Positions 44,553 to 52,801 of a stretch of DNA of 64,000 nucleotides are shown piece after piece. The notes beneath the pieces are model-generated. The model worked only from the letters and a program-made list of their open reading frames with translations, was not told the DNA's origin and did no database searches. Source of the DNA: DATMER01 sp963844885 (GTDB lineage Bacteria; Acidobacteriota; Thermoanaerobaculia; Multivoradales; UBA5704); contig CAWJQA010000001.1 in assembly GCA_963844885.1 (NCBI GenBank), positions 1 to 64,000 of the forward strand, written 5' to 3'. Numbering within the stretch: position 1 is the stretch's first letter; each line of letters opens with the position of its first letter. The position numbers were made by a program, and so were the translations under genes.

Positions 44553-46811
44553 ATGACTACGCCCTATCTACGGCCACTCTGCGCGGCCATCCTTCTGCTG
44601 GCCGTGCCTGCCGTTGCGCAGGATAAGCCGGCCGATTCCGCCAAGGCCGCCGTTCAGATCCGGAGCTTCGACGTCACCCGCGCCACTTCGCCCATCAAGA
44701 TCGACGGCGTGCTCGATGACGAAGCCTGGAAATCCGCCCTGGTCGTGGACCTCCCCTTCGAATGGTTCCCCGGCGACAACGTGCCGCCGCCGGTCAAGAC
44801 CGATGCCCTGGTCACCTTCGACGGCGAAAAGCTCTACATCGCCTTCCGCTGCGAAGATCCCGAGCCCGGCGCCATCCGCGCCAAGCTGATGGACCGCGAC
44901 AGCATCGCCGCCTTCATCCAGGACGACCATGTCGGCGTCAATCTCGACACCTTCAACGACGAGCGCCGAGCCCTGCAGTTCCGCGTCAATCCGCTCGGCG
45001 TGCAGGTCGACGCCACCTACTCCGAGATCGATGCTCAGGAGGACTTCTCCTGGGACGCCATCTGGGCCTCCCAGGGGCGGATCACCGACACCGGCTACGT
45101 AGTGGAGATGGCCATCCCCTTCAAGCAGCTCCGCTTCCCGCGCAGCGAAGCACCGCAGACCTGGGGCTTCGAGGCTTTCCGCAACTACCCGCGCAGCGTG
45201 CGGCACCGTATCTCTTCCAAACACACCGACCGCGCCAAGGACTGCACGCTCTGCCAGGAGAACAAAGTCACCGGCTTCTCCGGTATCGCCCCGGGCCGCA
45301 ACCTGGAGCTGACGCCGACCGTGACCGCCTCGCGCACCGACGCCGTCGATACTTTCCCGAACGGCGGTCTCGTCAAGGGTGCGGAGAAAGTCGAGCCCGG
45401 CCTCACCGCGCGCTGGGGTGTCACTCCCAACACCTCCCTCAACGCCACGGTCAACCCTGATTTCTCGCAGGTGGAGACGGACTCCGCCCAGCTCGAGGTC
45501 AACACCCGCTTCGCCCTGTTCTATCCCGAGAAGCGTCCCTTTTTCCTCGAAGGCGCCGATCTCTATCTGACGCCTCTCCAGGCGGTCTTCACCCGTACCG
45601 TGGCCGACCCCGACTGGGGCCTCAAGATCAACACCAAGGAAGGGAAAAACGCTCTCGGCGTGTTCGTGGCCGACGACAGCATCAACAACCTCGTCATCCC
45701 CTCGAATCAGGGCTCCGCCACCACCTCGCTGGAAGAGTCGATCACCAGCGGCGTGGTGCGCTACCGCCGCGACATCGGCCAGTTCTCGACCCTGGGTCTG
45801 CTTTACACCGGCCGCGAAGGCGACGGCTATCACAACCGCGTAGCCGGCCTGGACGGCTTCTTCCGCTTCACACCGTCGGACACCGTCCGGGTCCAATACC
45901 TGAATTCGGACACCCTCTATCCCGGCGCCATCGCGCAGCGCTTCGGCCAGGACCGCGACGCCTTCGACGGCGACGCCGTCCACCTCCAGTACGACCACTT
46001 CGCGAAGACCTGGAAGGGCTACGTCTCCTACCAGGATCTCGACCCCAACTTCCGCGCCGACAGCGGCTTCATCCCGCGTGTCGACGTGAAGACCGCGCAG
46101 GCGCAGGGCGAGCGCTTCATCTACGGCGGCAAGGACGACTGGTACGCCCGCATGAGCTTCGGCGCCAGAGGCCTCCGGACCGAAGACCACGCCGGCAGGC
46201 TGACCGACCAGACGGTCGAGCTTTTTGGCACGCTCAACGGCCCGATGCAGTCGCAGGTCGAGCTTTATCTGGACTCCGTCAAGACCTTCTACAACGGCAT
46301 CACATTCGACCTGGACCAGGAGTCCTTCTTTTTCCAGATCAACCCGAGCGGCAGTCTGCGCCTGCGCCTCCAGGGTCAGCTCGGCGACCAGATCGACTTC
46401 GCGAACACGCGTCCGGGCGACCTGGTCTATCTCGTGCCGGGAATCCAGATCCGGGGCCGCAGCATGAGCCTCCAGCTCGACCACGCCTACCAGACGCTGG
46501 ACGTCAAGGGCGGCCAGCTCTTCAAGGTCAACCTGACGCAGGCGAAGGTGATCTACCAGTTCAACGTGCGCACCTTCCTGCGTGCCATCATTCAGTACCA
46601 GGATCTGCAGCGCAACCCGAAGCTCTACCTGCGCACGGTGCGCCCGGAGCAGGAGAACGTCTTCGGCCAGTTCCTTTTCTCCTACAAGCTGAACCCCCAG
46701 ACCGTCCTCTTCGCGGGCTACACCGACTCGCGCCTCGGCCTGCAGAACATCGACCTCACGCAGACCGACCGCACCTTCTTCCTGAAGATCGGCTACGCCA
46801 TCCTCTACTGA
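44553..46811 (+). CDS. DUF5916 outer-membrane protein with N-terminal CBM9-like domain
   Basis: 752 residues. Signal peptide MTTPYLRPLCAAILLLAVPAVAQ, then a CBM9-like sandwich (about 40-240; SPIKIDGVLDDEAW, VTFDGEKLYIAFRCEDP) and a beta-barrel-like region with PDFSQVETDSAQLEVNTRF and FYPEKRPFFLEG, the hallmark of DUF5916. The C-terminus ends in Tyr (FFLKIGYAILY), as in outer-membrane barrels. Start at ATG 44553 after GGAGAGG. It follows the exporter by 38 bases but belongs to a broadly distributed family of Bacteroidota and Acidobacteriota; I see no sign that it takes part in peptide synthesis. Confidence 0.85.
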   Translation: MTTPYLRPLCAAILLLAVPAVAQDKPADSAKAAVQIRSFDVTRATSPIKIDGVLDDEAWKSALVVDLPFEWFPGDNVPPPVKTDALVTFDGEKLYIAFRCEDPEPGAIRAKLMDRDSIAAFIQDDHVGVNLDTFNDERRALQFRVNPLGVQVDATYSEIDAQEDFSWDAIWASQGRITDTGYVVEMAIPFKQLRFPRSEAPQTWGFEAFRNYPRSVRHRISSKHTDRAKDCTLCQENKVTGFSGIAPGRNLELTPTVTASRTDAVDTFPNGGLVKGAEKVEPGLTARWGVTPNTSLNATVNPDFSQVETDSAQLEVNTRFALFYPEKRPFFLEGADLYLTPLQAVFTRTVADPDWGLKINTKEGKNALGVFVADDSINNLVIPSNQGSATTSLEESITSGVVRYRRDIGQFSTLGLLYTGREGDGYHNRVAGLDGFFRFTPSDTVRVQYLNSDTLYPGAIAQRFGQDRDAFDGDAVHLQYDHFAKTWKGYVSYQDLDPNFRADSGFIPRVDVKTAQAQGERFIYGGKDDWYARMSFGARGLRTEDHAGRLTDQTVELFGTLNGPMQSQVELYLDSVKTFYNGITFDLDQESFFFQINPSGSLRLRLQGQLGDQIDFANTRPGDLVYLVPGIQIRGRSMSLQLDHAYQTLDVKGGQLFKVNLTQAKVIYQFNVRTFLRAIIQYQDLQRNPKLYLRTVRPEQENVFGQFLFSYKLNPQTVLFAGYTDSRLGLQNIDLTQTDRTFFLKIGYAILY

Positions 46812-46846
46812 TCGCCAGTGCCAAGGGGCAGGTCTCCAGAGACCGA

Positions 46847-47138
46847 GGGGAGTCGACTCTGCGACAGGGGAGTCGACTCTGCGACAGGGGAGTCGACTCT
46901 GCGACAGGGGAGTCGACTCTGCAACGGGGGAGTCCCCTCTCTGCAACTGGGGAGTCGACTCTGCAACGGGGGAGTTGACTCTGCAACGGGGGAGTTGACT
47001 CTGCAACGGGGGAGTTGACTCTGCAACTGGGGAGTCGACTCTGCGACAGGGGAGTTGACTCTGCGACGGGGGAGTTGACTCTGCGACGGGGGAGTTGACT
47101 CTGCAACGGGGGAGTTGACTCTGCAACTGGGGAGGTTG
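46847..47138. repeat. Array of about fourteen 20-bp tandem repeats
   Basis: Unit GGGGAGTCGACTCTGCGACA, with T for C in the centre of later units and A/G changes in the GCRAC part. Most units contain the palindrome GAGTCGACTC or its GAGTTGACTC variant. Unit 5 (46927-46948) is 22 bases with AGTCCCCTCTCTGC. A partial unit closes the array. There are no spacers, so it is a minisatellite and not CRISPR. The unit length is not a multiple of three, so reading through it gives artificial repeat proteins on both strands. It lies after the DUF5916 stop and could act on transcript ends or bind a protein. Confidence 0.9.
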
Positions 47139-47410
47139 CATCCGAGCCCGGAGCCATGTCCCTCGACATACAGCGCGGCTCCGCGTAGGCTTCCGGAGCG
47201 GAATCGCTGCTCCGCCACTGTGCCGGAGCGGTCCGGCGCCTGCTGAGGGGTCGCCGTCCTTCCCCGCCACTGTAACTCCTGCCGAAAGTCGTATACAATT
47301 GGCAATGTCTTTTTAGATCGAACAGTTCGTCAGGAGGAATCATCACAAGGGCAGCGCCTCGCCGGAGTCGCGTGTGGCGGGCGGAGCCCCGTTTCATGGA
47401 GATTTTCGCT
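47139..47410 (+). promoter_or_regulatory. Leader region of the haloperoxidase gene, possible promoter
   Basis: No gene. TACAAT (47294-47299) is a fair -10 box, with TGTAAC (47271-47276) as a poor -35 at 17 bases. AGGAGG at 47332-47337 has no ATG at the usual distance; in-frame ATGs occur only at 47396 and 47411, so the translation start is uncertain. Confidence 0.35.
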
Positions 47411-49162
47411 ATGCGCGGAGAAGAGAAACCGATCCCGGAAGCCGGTCCGCTCCCAGCAGTCGAGCCGCTCAGTCGCCGCCGATTCCTCGGCGGAGTCGGC
47501 GGCGCGGCGGTCGCGCTGACTGTCGGATCCCAGGTAGCGGCGGCCGAGCTCTCGCAGGCTGCCCAGGCTGCCGATGCCGAGGCCAGCACCTTGGCGGAGG
47601 CCGCGAAGCAGTCCCCGCAGTCGGCCAAGGCGGCGCTTCGGCGCGAGCAGGCGTACCAACTCCGCTTGCAGGCGGCGAAGGCCCATCGCAACAAGCCGCT
47701 GGTCGTTCCCGTCACGAATGGTGACGAGGCCCGCTACCCCAACCGGATCGGCAATCATTCGAAGGGGCTGCCCCACAACTCGTTCGGCGAGGTGGACCTG
47801 GACGCCTACGCAGGCCTGGTCAAGGCCGCTGAGACCGGCGATCCGGCGGACTTCGCGGCCATCCGGACCAGTGGCGGCCGGCGGCTCACGAACCCGATGG
47901 GCGGCCTGGCGTTCGACCTGGAAGGGATGGACGCCTGGGACATCACGGCGCCGCCGCCCCCGGCGCTCGCCAGCGCCGAGGAGGCGGGGGAGGGGGTCGA
48001 GCTCTACTGGATGGCTCTGCTGCGCGACGTCAACTTCCTCGATTACGCCTCCGGCCACCCGGACGTGGAGGCGGCGCTGGCGGACCTCAACGCCGTGTCG
48101 ACCTTCAAGGGCCCGAAGGTCAACGGCAAGGTCACGGCGCAGACCCTTTTCCGCGATCCGCTCCCGGGCTGCCTCGACGGCCCCTACCTGTCGCAGTTTC
48201 TCTGGCTTCCGACCCCGTTCGGAGCGGAGTACATCGACCGCAAGATCCAGACCCAGCTCCCCGGCAGCGACCACCTGACCCGGTATTCCGACTGGCTGGA
48301 GACGCAGAACGGCTTCGGCTCGTTCTTCGTGCTTCCGGACCCGCAGCGCCGCCACATTCGCAACGGCCGCGACCTCGGCGAGTGGGTGCATATCGACGTC
48401 CTGTTCCAGGCGTACTTCACCGCCTGCCTGATCCTCGGCTCGCCGCAGAACATTTTCGATCCGGAGACCGACGGCGGCATCGGGGCGCCCCTCAACCCCG
48501 GCAATCCTTATCTGTCCATCCGCAACCAGGCGGGTTTTGGCTGCTGGGGCGGCCCGCACATCAAGACGCTGGTCGCCGAGGTGGCCACCCGGGCGCTCAA
48601 GGTCACCTGGCACCAGAAGTGGCAGGTCCACCGGCGCCTGCGGCCGGAGGAATTCGGCGGCCGGGTCCACCATCAGATCACCAGCAACCGCTACCCCGGC
48701 GCTCTGCACCGGGACATCCTGGAATCGGCGGCGGTCGACCGGGTGCTCAGCGCGAACGGCACGGGCCTGATGCCGATGGCGTTTCCGGAAGGGAGCCCGA
48801 CGCATCCTTCCTACACGGCGGGCCACGCGACGGTGGCCGGAGCCTGCGTCACCATCCTCAAGTGGTTCTATGACGAGCGGTTCATCATCAACCAGCCCGT
48901 CATTCCCACGCCGGACGGGCTCGACGTGGTGCCGTACCAGGGTCCGCCGCTCACCATCGGCGGCGAGCTCAACAAGCTCGCGTCGAACATCGCGACCGGC
49001 CGCAACATCGCCGGCGTCCACTGGCGTTCCGACGCGCGGGAGTCCCTGCGCCTGGGGGAGGAGATCGCGATCAGCCTCCTGCGCGATCAGCGGGCGCTCT
49101 ACCCGGAGACGTTCTCCGGCTCCACCTTCACCCGCTTCGACGGCACGAAGATTACCATCTGA
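47411..49162 (+). CDS. Vanadium-dependent haloperoxidase, Tat-exported
   Basis: 583 residues from ATG 47411 (ATG 47396 and GTG 47372 are in-frame alternatives). N-terminus has the twin-arginine motif SRRRFLG at 21-27 and a hydrophobic stretch GGVGGAAVALTVG. The C-terminal half has the vanadate-binding motifs of the PAP2/haloperoxidase family: KWQVHRRLRPEEFGGR, HPSYTAGHATVAGA and RNIAGVHWRSDARES, providing Lys/Arg, His and Arg/His. The usual Ser of the SGH triplet is Ala (AGH). The enzyme would oxidise halide with hydrogen peroxide in the periplasm. Its stop is 13 bases from the next start, with the ribosome site between, so the two are coupled. It is probably not part of the NRPS pathway, although halogenation of the peptide cannot be ruled out. 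Confidence 0.9.
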   Translation: MRGEEKPIPEAGPLPAVEPLSRRRFLGGVGGAAVALTVGSQVAAAELSQAAQAADAEASTLAEAAKQSPQSAKAALRREQAYQLRLQAAKAHRNKPLVVPVTNGDEARYPNRIGNHSKGLPHNSFGEVDLDAYAGLVKAAETGDPADFAAIRTSGGRRLTNPMGGLAFDLEGMDAWDITAPPPPALASAEEAGEGVELYWMALLRDVNFLDYASGHPDVEAALADLNAVSTFKGPKVNGKVTAQTLFRDPLPGCLDGPYLSQFLWLPTPFGAEYIDRKIQTQLPGSDHLTRYSDWLETQNGFGSFFVLPDPQRRHIRNGRDLGEWVHIDVLFQAYFTACLILGSPQNIFDPETDGGIGAPLNPGNPYLSIRNQAGFGCWGGPHIKTLVAEVATRALKVTWHQKWQVHRRLRPEEFGGRVHHQITSNRYPGALHRDILESAAVDRVLSANGTGLMPMAFPEGSPTHPSYTAGHATVAGACVTILKWFYDERFIINQPVIPTPDGLDVVPYQGPPLTIGGELNKLASNIATGRNIAGVHWRSDARESLRLGEEIAISLLRDQRALYPETFSGSTFTRFDGTKITI

Positions 49163-49175
49163 GGAGGCCAGCACC

Positions 49176-51212
49176 ATGAACCGAATGCTTGTTTCGGCCG
49201 CCATCGGCCTTGCTCTCGGCGTCTCGTCGATCCCGGCCGCGGCCCAGCCTCTGGGCGGCGTCACCTTCCACAACGTTGCCACCGCCGAGAACGGCATCAC
49301 CTACGAGCGCGGGCCGTCGACCACCAAGGCCCTGGTCGAGGAGCTCCAGAAGCGCGGCAACGCCACGCTCGGCACCCTGCTGTTCGACTATCCGATGAAG
49401 AGCAACGGCGCCGCGGGCGTCGCCCTGCTCGACTACGACGGCGACGGCGATCTCGACCTTTATGTAACGGACGGCCCCGGCAAGGACAACAGTCTTTACC
49501 GGAACCGGCTGGCCCAGGACGGGCACTTTTCTCTGGAGCTGGTCCCCGGCGCCGCGGGCGCGACGGCCACCGAGCAGGACTCGACCGGGACCTGCTTCGG
49601 CGACATCGACAACGACGGCGACCAGGATCTGGTGGTTCTGGGCCGCAAGTCTCCGAAGAAGCTTTATGAGAACCAGGGCGGCCAGTTCGTCGACATCAGC
49701 AACAAGGACGGCAGCGAGATCGCCAACGGCGACGACTACACCCCGGCGTCCTGCGCCATGGGCGACGTCAACGGCGACGGTCTGCTCGATGTCTTCGTGG
49801 GCAATACGTTCGACTGGAAATCCAAGGCGGCGATCGTTTTCGAGCCCTGGGCGCTCAACGAGTACAACCAGCTCTTCCTCAACCAGGGCGGCAACCGTTT
49901 CAAGGACGTCAGCACCACCTCGGGAATCCAGAACTTCCGCGACATCAGTTGGGGCGTGACGATGTTCGACTACGACAGCGACGGCGACGTCGACATCCTC
50001 GTGGCGAACGACCAGGGTGCGATCCCGATGTTCAAGTACGGCGGCTTCAACCGCGGCTTCGTCCGCTTTTATCAGAACGACGGCACGGCCCACTTCACGG
50101 ACGTCACCGGCAAGGCGGGCTTGACCTGGCCCGGCGACTACATGGGCTTTGCAGTGGCCGACTTCGACGGCAACGGCACGATCGATTTTTACGCCACGAA
50201 CGTCGGGGATTGGATCGAGATCCTGTTCGGCCTTCCCTATACCAATGGCGACTTGACGTCGCGCTGGTTCCTCAACGACGGCAAGGGGCATTTCGCGGAC
50301 CCGGGCGTCAACGCCGATGTGCTCGCCTCCGGCTGGTCATGGGGGACGTCGGCTCTCGACTACGACAACGACGGTGATTTCGACATCGTCTCCTATGGCG
50401 GCTTCGACACGGGTCCGATCGTCGACCGTTCGAACCCCCGCACGCTGCTCAACAACGACGGCCACGCCCGTTTCAAGGTTGATTTCGACGCCTATGACGG
50501 CTCGATCGACGCCCTGCGGCGCAACGATCACGGCGTGGCCGCGGGCGACCTCAACGGCGACGGCTTCGAGGACATCGTCTCGGTCTCCGACGTCGAAGGC
50601 GCGCCGTTCTTCCCGACGGTTGCCTATCCGTTCGGTCCGGGCGGACCCTACCAGGGCAAGGCCAGCCTGATTCCCTCGTGGATCCCGCAGCCGGACGGCA
50701 CCTTCACCTGGAGCGGTGTTCAGCTCATGCCCGGCACCCTGGCGATCGAGCTCAACAGCGGCGGCAACGGCAACAATTCCGTCAACGTGCAGACGGTCGG
50801 CACGGTGGGAATCACCACGGGTGGCCGCACCAACCGCGACGGCATCGGCGCGCTGGTGCGTTTCACCAAGATCAGCGGTGGCACGGCCAGCCAGCCGATT
50901 CTGGGCGGCTCAAGCCACGCCTCGGAGGACAGCCTCCTGGCCCATTTCGGCCTCGCCAAGGCCCGGCGCGGCATGGTCGAGGTGGTGTGGCAGGGCGGGG
51001 TCCGGAACCGCCTCTACGCGGTGAAGGCGGGGGAGCGCGTGCGCTTCCCTGAGATCCCGTGCAACTTCGCCGTCCAGTGGGCGAACGTCGCGGCCTACAC
51101 CGCGTGCGTGGACAAGACCCTCGGCGAGATCCGCTCGGCCGGCGTGCTGACCTCGGAAGAGGCCGCACGCTTCCGCGCCAGCGCGCTGCACGCCTACGGC
51201 GAGGTCCACTGA
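49176..51212 (+). CDS. CRTAC1-type FG-GAP/VCBS repeat secreted protein
   Basis: 678 residues, signal peptide MNRMLVSAAIGLALGVSSIPAAA. Repeated calcium-loop motifs DYDGDGDLDLY, DIDNDGDQDLVV, DVNGDGLLDVF, DYDSDGDVDIL, DFDGNGTIDFY, DYDNDGDFDIV and DLNGDGFEDIV form an FG-GAP beta-propeller (about residues 70-470). A C-terminal ASPIC/UnbV-like part contains GIGALVRF, SSHASEDSLLAHFGLAKA and VEVVWQGG. Start at ATG 49176 after GAGGAGG at the end of the haloperoxidase gene. Such proteins are exported and bind partners or calcium; here the likely partner is the haloperoxidase. Confidence 0.88.
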   Translation: MNRMLVSAAIGLALGVSSIPAAAQPLGGVTFHNVATAENGITYERGPSTTKALVEELQKRGNATLGTLLFDYPMKSNGAAGVALLDYDGDGDLDLYVTDGPGKDNSLYRNRLAQDGHFSLELVPGAAGATATEQDSTGTCFGDIDNDGDQDLVVLGRKSPKKLYENQGGQFVDISNKDGSEIANGDDYTPASCAMGDVNGDGLLDVFVGNTFDWKSKAAIVFEPWALNEYNQLFLNQGGNRFKDVSTTSGIQNFRDISWGVTMFDYDSDGDVDILVANDQGAIPMFKYGGFNRGFVRFYQNDGTAHFTDVTGKAGLTWPGDYMGFAVADFDGNGTIDFYATNVGDWIEILFGLPYTNGDLTSRWFLNDGKGHFADPGVNADVLASGWSWGTSALDYDNDGDFDIVSYGGFDTGPIVDRSNPRTLLNNDGHARFKVDFDAYDGSIDALRRNDHGVAAGDLNGDGFEDIVSVSDVEGAPFFPTVAYPFGPGGPYQGKASLIPSWIPQPDGTFTWSGVQLMPGTLAIELNSGGNGNNSVNVQTVGTVGITTGGRTNRDGIGALVRFTKISGGTASQPILGGSSHASEDSLLAHFGLAKARRGMVEVVWQGGVRNRLYAVKAGERVRFPEIPCNFAVQWANVAAYTACVDKTLGEIRSAGVLTSEEAARFRASALHAYGEVH

Positions 51213-51226
51213 CCTTCCTTCCTCTC

Positions 51227-51270
51227 CGCGGCGCGGCCCTCAACCCGAGGATTGCCGCGCCGCGTCAATT
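51227..51270 (+). terminator. Strong hairpin after the CRTAC1 gene
   Basis: CGCGGCGCGGC (51227-51237) and its exact complement GCCGCGCCGCG (51254-51264): 11-bp perfect stem, 16-base loop, followed by TCAATTT. The T-run is weak, so efficiency is uncertain. Confidence 0.55.
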
Positions 51271-51276
51271 TCCCTC

Positions 51277-51305
51277 TTGACTCGTATGCCGCACTGCGGT
51301 ATTCT
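51277..51305 (+). promoter_or_regulatory. Sigma70-type promoter of the PHA granule locus
   Basis: TTGACT (51277-51282), 17-base spacer, TATTCT (51300-51305). Each box has five of six or four of six consensus bases and the spacing is ideal. It would start the transcript about 70 bases before phaR and is the best promoter in the window. Confidence 0.65.
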
Positions 51306-51379
51306 GCCTGTCGGAACGCGGCAGTCCTTTTGCAGTGTTCATTCTGCTCTGGATTCTGACGCGATGGAGGCAACCCCCA

Positions 51380-51868
51380 ATGATCCGGCTCATCAAACGG
51401 TACGAAAGCCGCAAGCTCTACGACACCGAGGAGAGCCGCTACGTTTCGCTGGACGAGATCGCGGGCTGGGTCCGGGCGGGGCAGGAGGTGCGGGTGGTGG
51501 ACAACGCCACCGGCGCCGACGTCACCTCCCAGACCTTGACGCAGATCATTCTCGACGAAGGGCGGCGTGGCACGTCGTTTTTGCCCAGCGAGCTCCTTCA
51601 CGATCTCGTCCGGATCGGCGAGCGCGCGGTGAACAGCGGCTTGGAGCAGGTGCAGCACGGCGTCGACCGGCTGGTCCAGGTTTCGATGGACCGCCTGGGA
51701 CCGGTACGTCGGGCTCGTGAGGAGATGTCGAGCTTACGGGCTCGGCTGGAGCAGCTCGAACAGTCCTTGGCCGACCTCGAACGCGAGCAGGCCACCGCAT
51801 CCGGCGCGGGAACGCCGGGAAACAACGCTGGAAACAACAACGCCGCCCTCGTTGGGCGGGAGGAGTGA
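51380..51868 (+). CDS. phaR: Polyhydroxyalkanoate synthesis regulator PhaR
   Basis: 162 residues from ATG 51380 (GGAGG upstream). Residues 1-60 are the PHB/PHA accumulation regulator DNA-binding domain: IKRYESRKLYDTEESRYVSL, then DNATGADVTSQTLTQIILDE. A coiled-coil segment (about 110-140) and a Gly/Asn-rich tail follow. In characterised bacteria PhaR represses phasin genes and is released when PHA accumulates; the phasin genes directly downstream fit that role. Its stop overlaps a GTG at 51865. Confidence 0.88.
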   Translation: MIRLIKRYESRKLYDTEESRYVSLDEIAGWVRAGQEVRVVDNATGADVTSQTLTQIILDEGRRGTSFLPSELLHDLVRIGERAVNSGLEQVQHGVDRLVQVSMDRLGPVRRAREEMSSLRARLEQLEQSLADLEREQATASGAGTPGNNAGNNNAALVGREE

Positions 51869-51873
51869 GTCGG

Positions 51874-52341
51874 ATGAGCGAAGCTCAGACCCATACGCCG
51901 TCGGGCTTCGGGCGTACACGCCAGGAGCTCGTGAACGCCGGCCGCAACCTCTGGCTCGCCGGCCTCGGCGCCATCGCCGAGGCGGACGAGGCTGGCCAGA
52001 AGCTGTTCGACCGGCTCGTCGAGCGGGGCCGGCCCCTCGACGAACGCCAGCGCAAGACCGTCGAGGCTTTCACCGACCGCGCCAACGGCGCCATGCGGGA
52101 AGCCGGAAAGCTGTTCCAGGAGACGGTCGAGTACGAGGGCAAACAGGTACTCAAGAAGATGGGCGTCCTGACGCGCGACGACCTGCGCACCCTGGCCGCC
52201 CGCCTGGATATCCTGTCGAAGCAGATCGACGAATACGCGGCCGCGAAGGCGGTCGCGGAGGCGATGATCATCACTCCGAAAACCGCGGCGGCCGAAGAGA
52301 TTTCCTCTGAAAGCCAGCCGCGTCAACGCAAGACGAGGTGA
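51874..52341 (+). CDS. Phasin-like PHA granule protein 1
   Basis: 155 residues from ATG 51874, preceded by GGAGGAG. It has the phasin signature NLWLAGLGAIAEADEAGQKLFDRLVERG near residue 25, an amphipathic helix region, and a charged C-terminus. Phasins coat polyhydroxyalkanoate granules. A GTG at 51865 in the same frame overlaps the phaR stop and would add three residues. Runs into the second phasin. Confidence 0.82.
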   Translation: MSEAQTHTPSGFGRTRQELVNAGRNLWLAGLGAIAEADEAGQKLFDRLVERGRPLDERQRKTVEAFTDRANGAMREAGKLFQETVEYEGKQVLKKMGVLTRDDLRTLAARLDILSKQIDEYAAAKAVAEAMIITPKTAAAEEISSESQPRQRKTR

Positions 52342-52346
52342 TCCGT

Positions 52347-52772
52347 ATGAAAGACGCCACGAAGAATCTACAGGATGAGCTGAAGGAATCTGCCCATCGG
52401 ATCTGGCTGGCCGGCCTCGGAGCGCTGGCCGCGGCGGGGGACGAGGGCACCAAGATGTTCGATCGCCTGGTGGATCGGGGGCGTGACTACGAGGCTCGCG
52501 GCCGGGACGAGGCCCGCAAGCAGTATGAGGAGGCCAAGTCGTCCGCCGAGGACACCTGGAAGAACTGGGCGGACAAGCTCGACGAGTCGGTGACCAAGGC
52601 GCTCCACCGGATGGGCGTGCCCAGCCGGGAGGAGATCCACAACCTGACCCGCCGGGTCGAGGAGCTCAACACCAAGGTCGAGATGCTCAAGCCCCGGGTC
52701 ACTCCGGCCGGTGCTCCGGTTACGGCCGAGCCGAAGCACGGGAGGGCTGTCGCGTCCAAAGTCGTCGCCTGA
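52347..52772 (+). CDS. Phasin-like PHA granule protein 2
   Basis: 141 residues from ATG 52347. It repeats the phasin signature (RIWLAGLGALAAAGDEGTKMFDRLVDRG) and most of the layout of the preceding gene, including a KALHRMGVPSREEIHNLTRRVEELN helix near the end, so the two are tandem paralogues. The start is five bases after the previous stop; GTG 52338 is an in-frame alternative. Confidence 0.82.
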   Translation: MKDATKNLQDELKESAHRIWLAGLGALAAAGDEGTKMFDRLVDRGRDYEARGRDEARKQYEEAKSSAEDTWKNWADKLDESVTKALHRMGVPSREEIHNLTRRVEELNTKVEMLKPRVTPAGAPVTAEPKHGRAVASKVVA

Positions 52773-52801
52773 GGGGTGTCTCCCCAGGCGAAGGAGCGCT
52801 C

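Noticed and set aside
46847..47138. CRISPR array
   Set aside because: Units are directly adjacent with no spacers and no cas genes nearby.
46756..47715. Minus-strand repeat protein rich in SPVAESTP
   Set aside because: It is the translation of the 20-bp tandem array, whose unit is not a multiple of three, and it lacks a start site or homology.
47411..49162. Haloperoxidase as part of the NRPS pathway
   Set aside because: It is separated by the exporter, the DUF5916 gene and the repeat array, and is coupled to its own partner; the link would be speculation.
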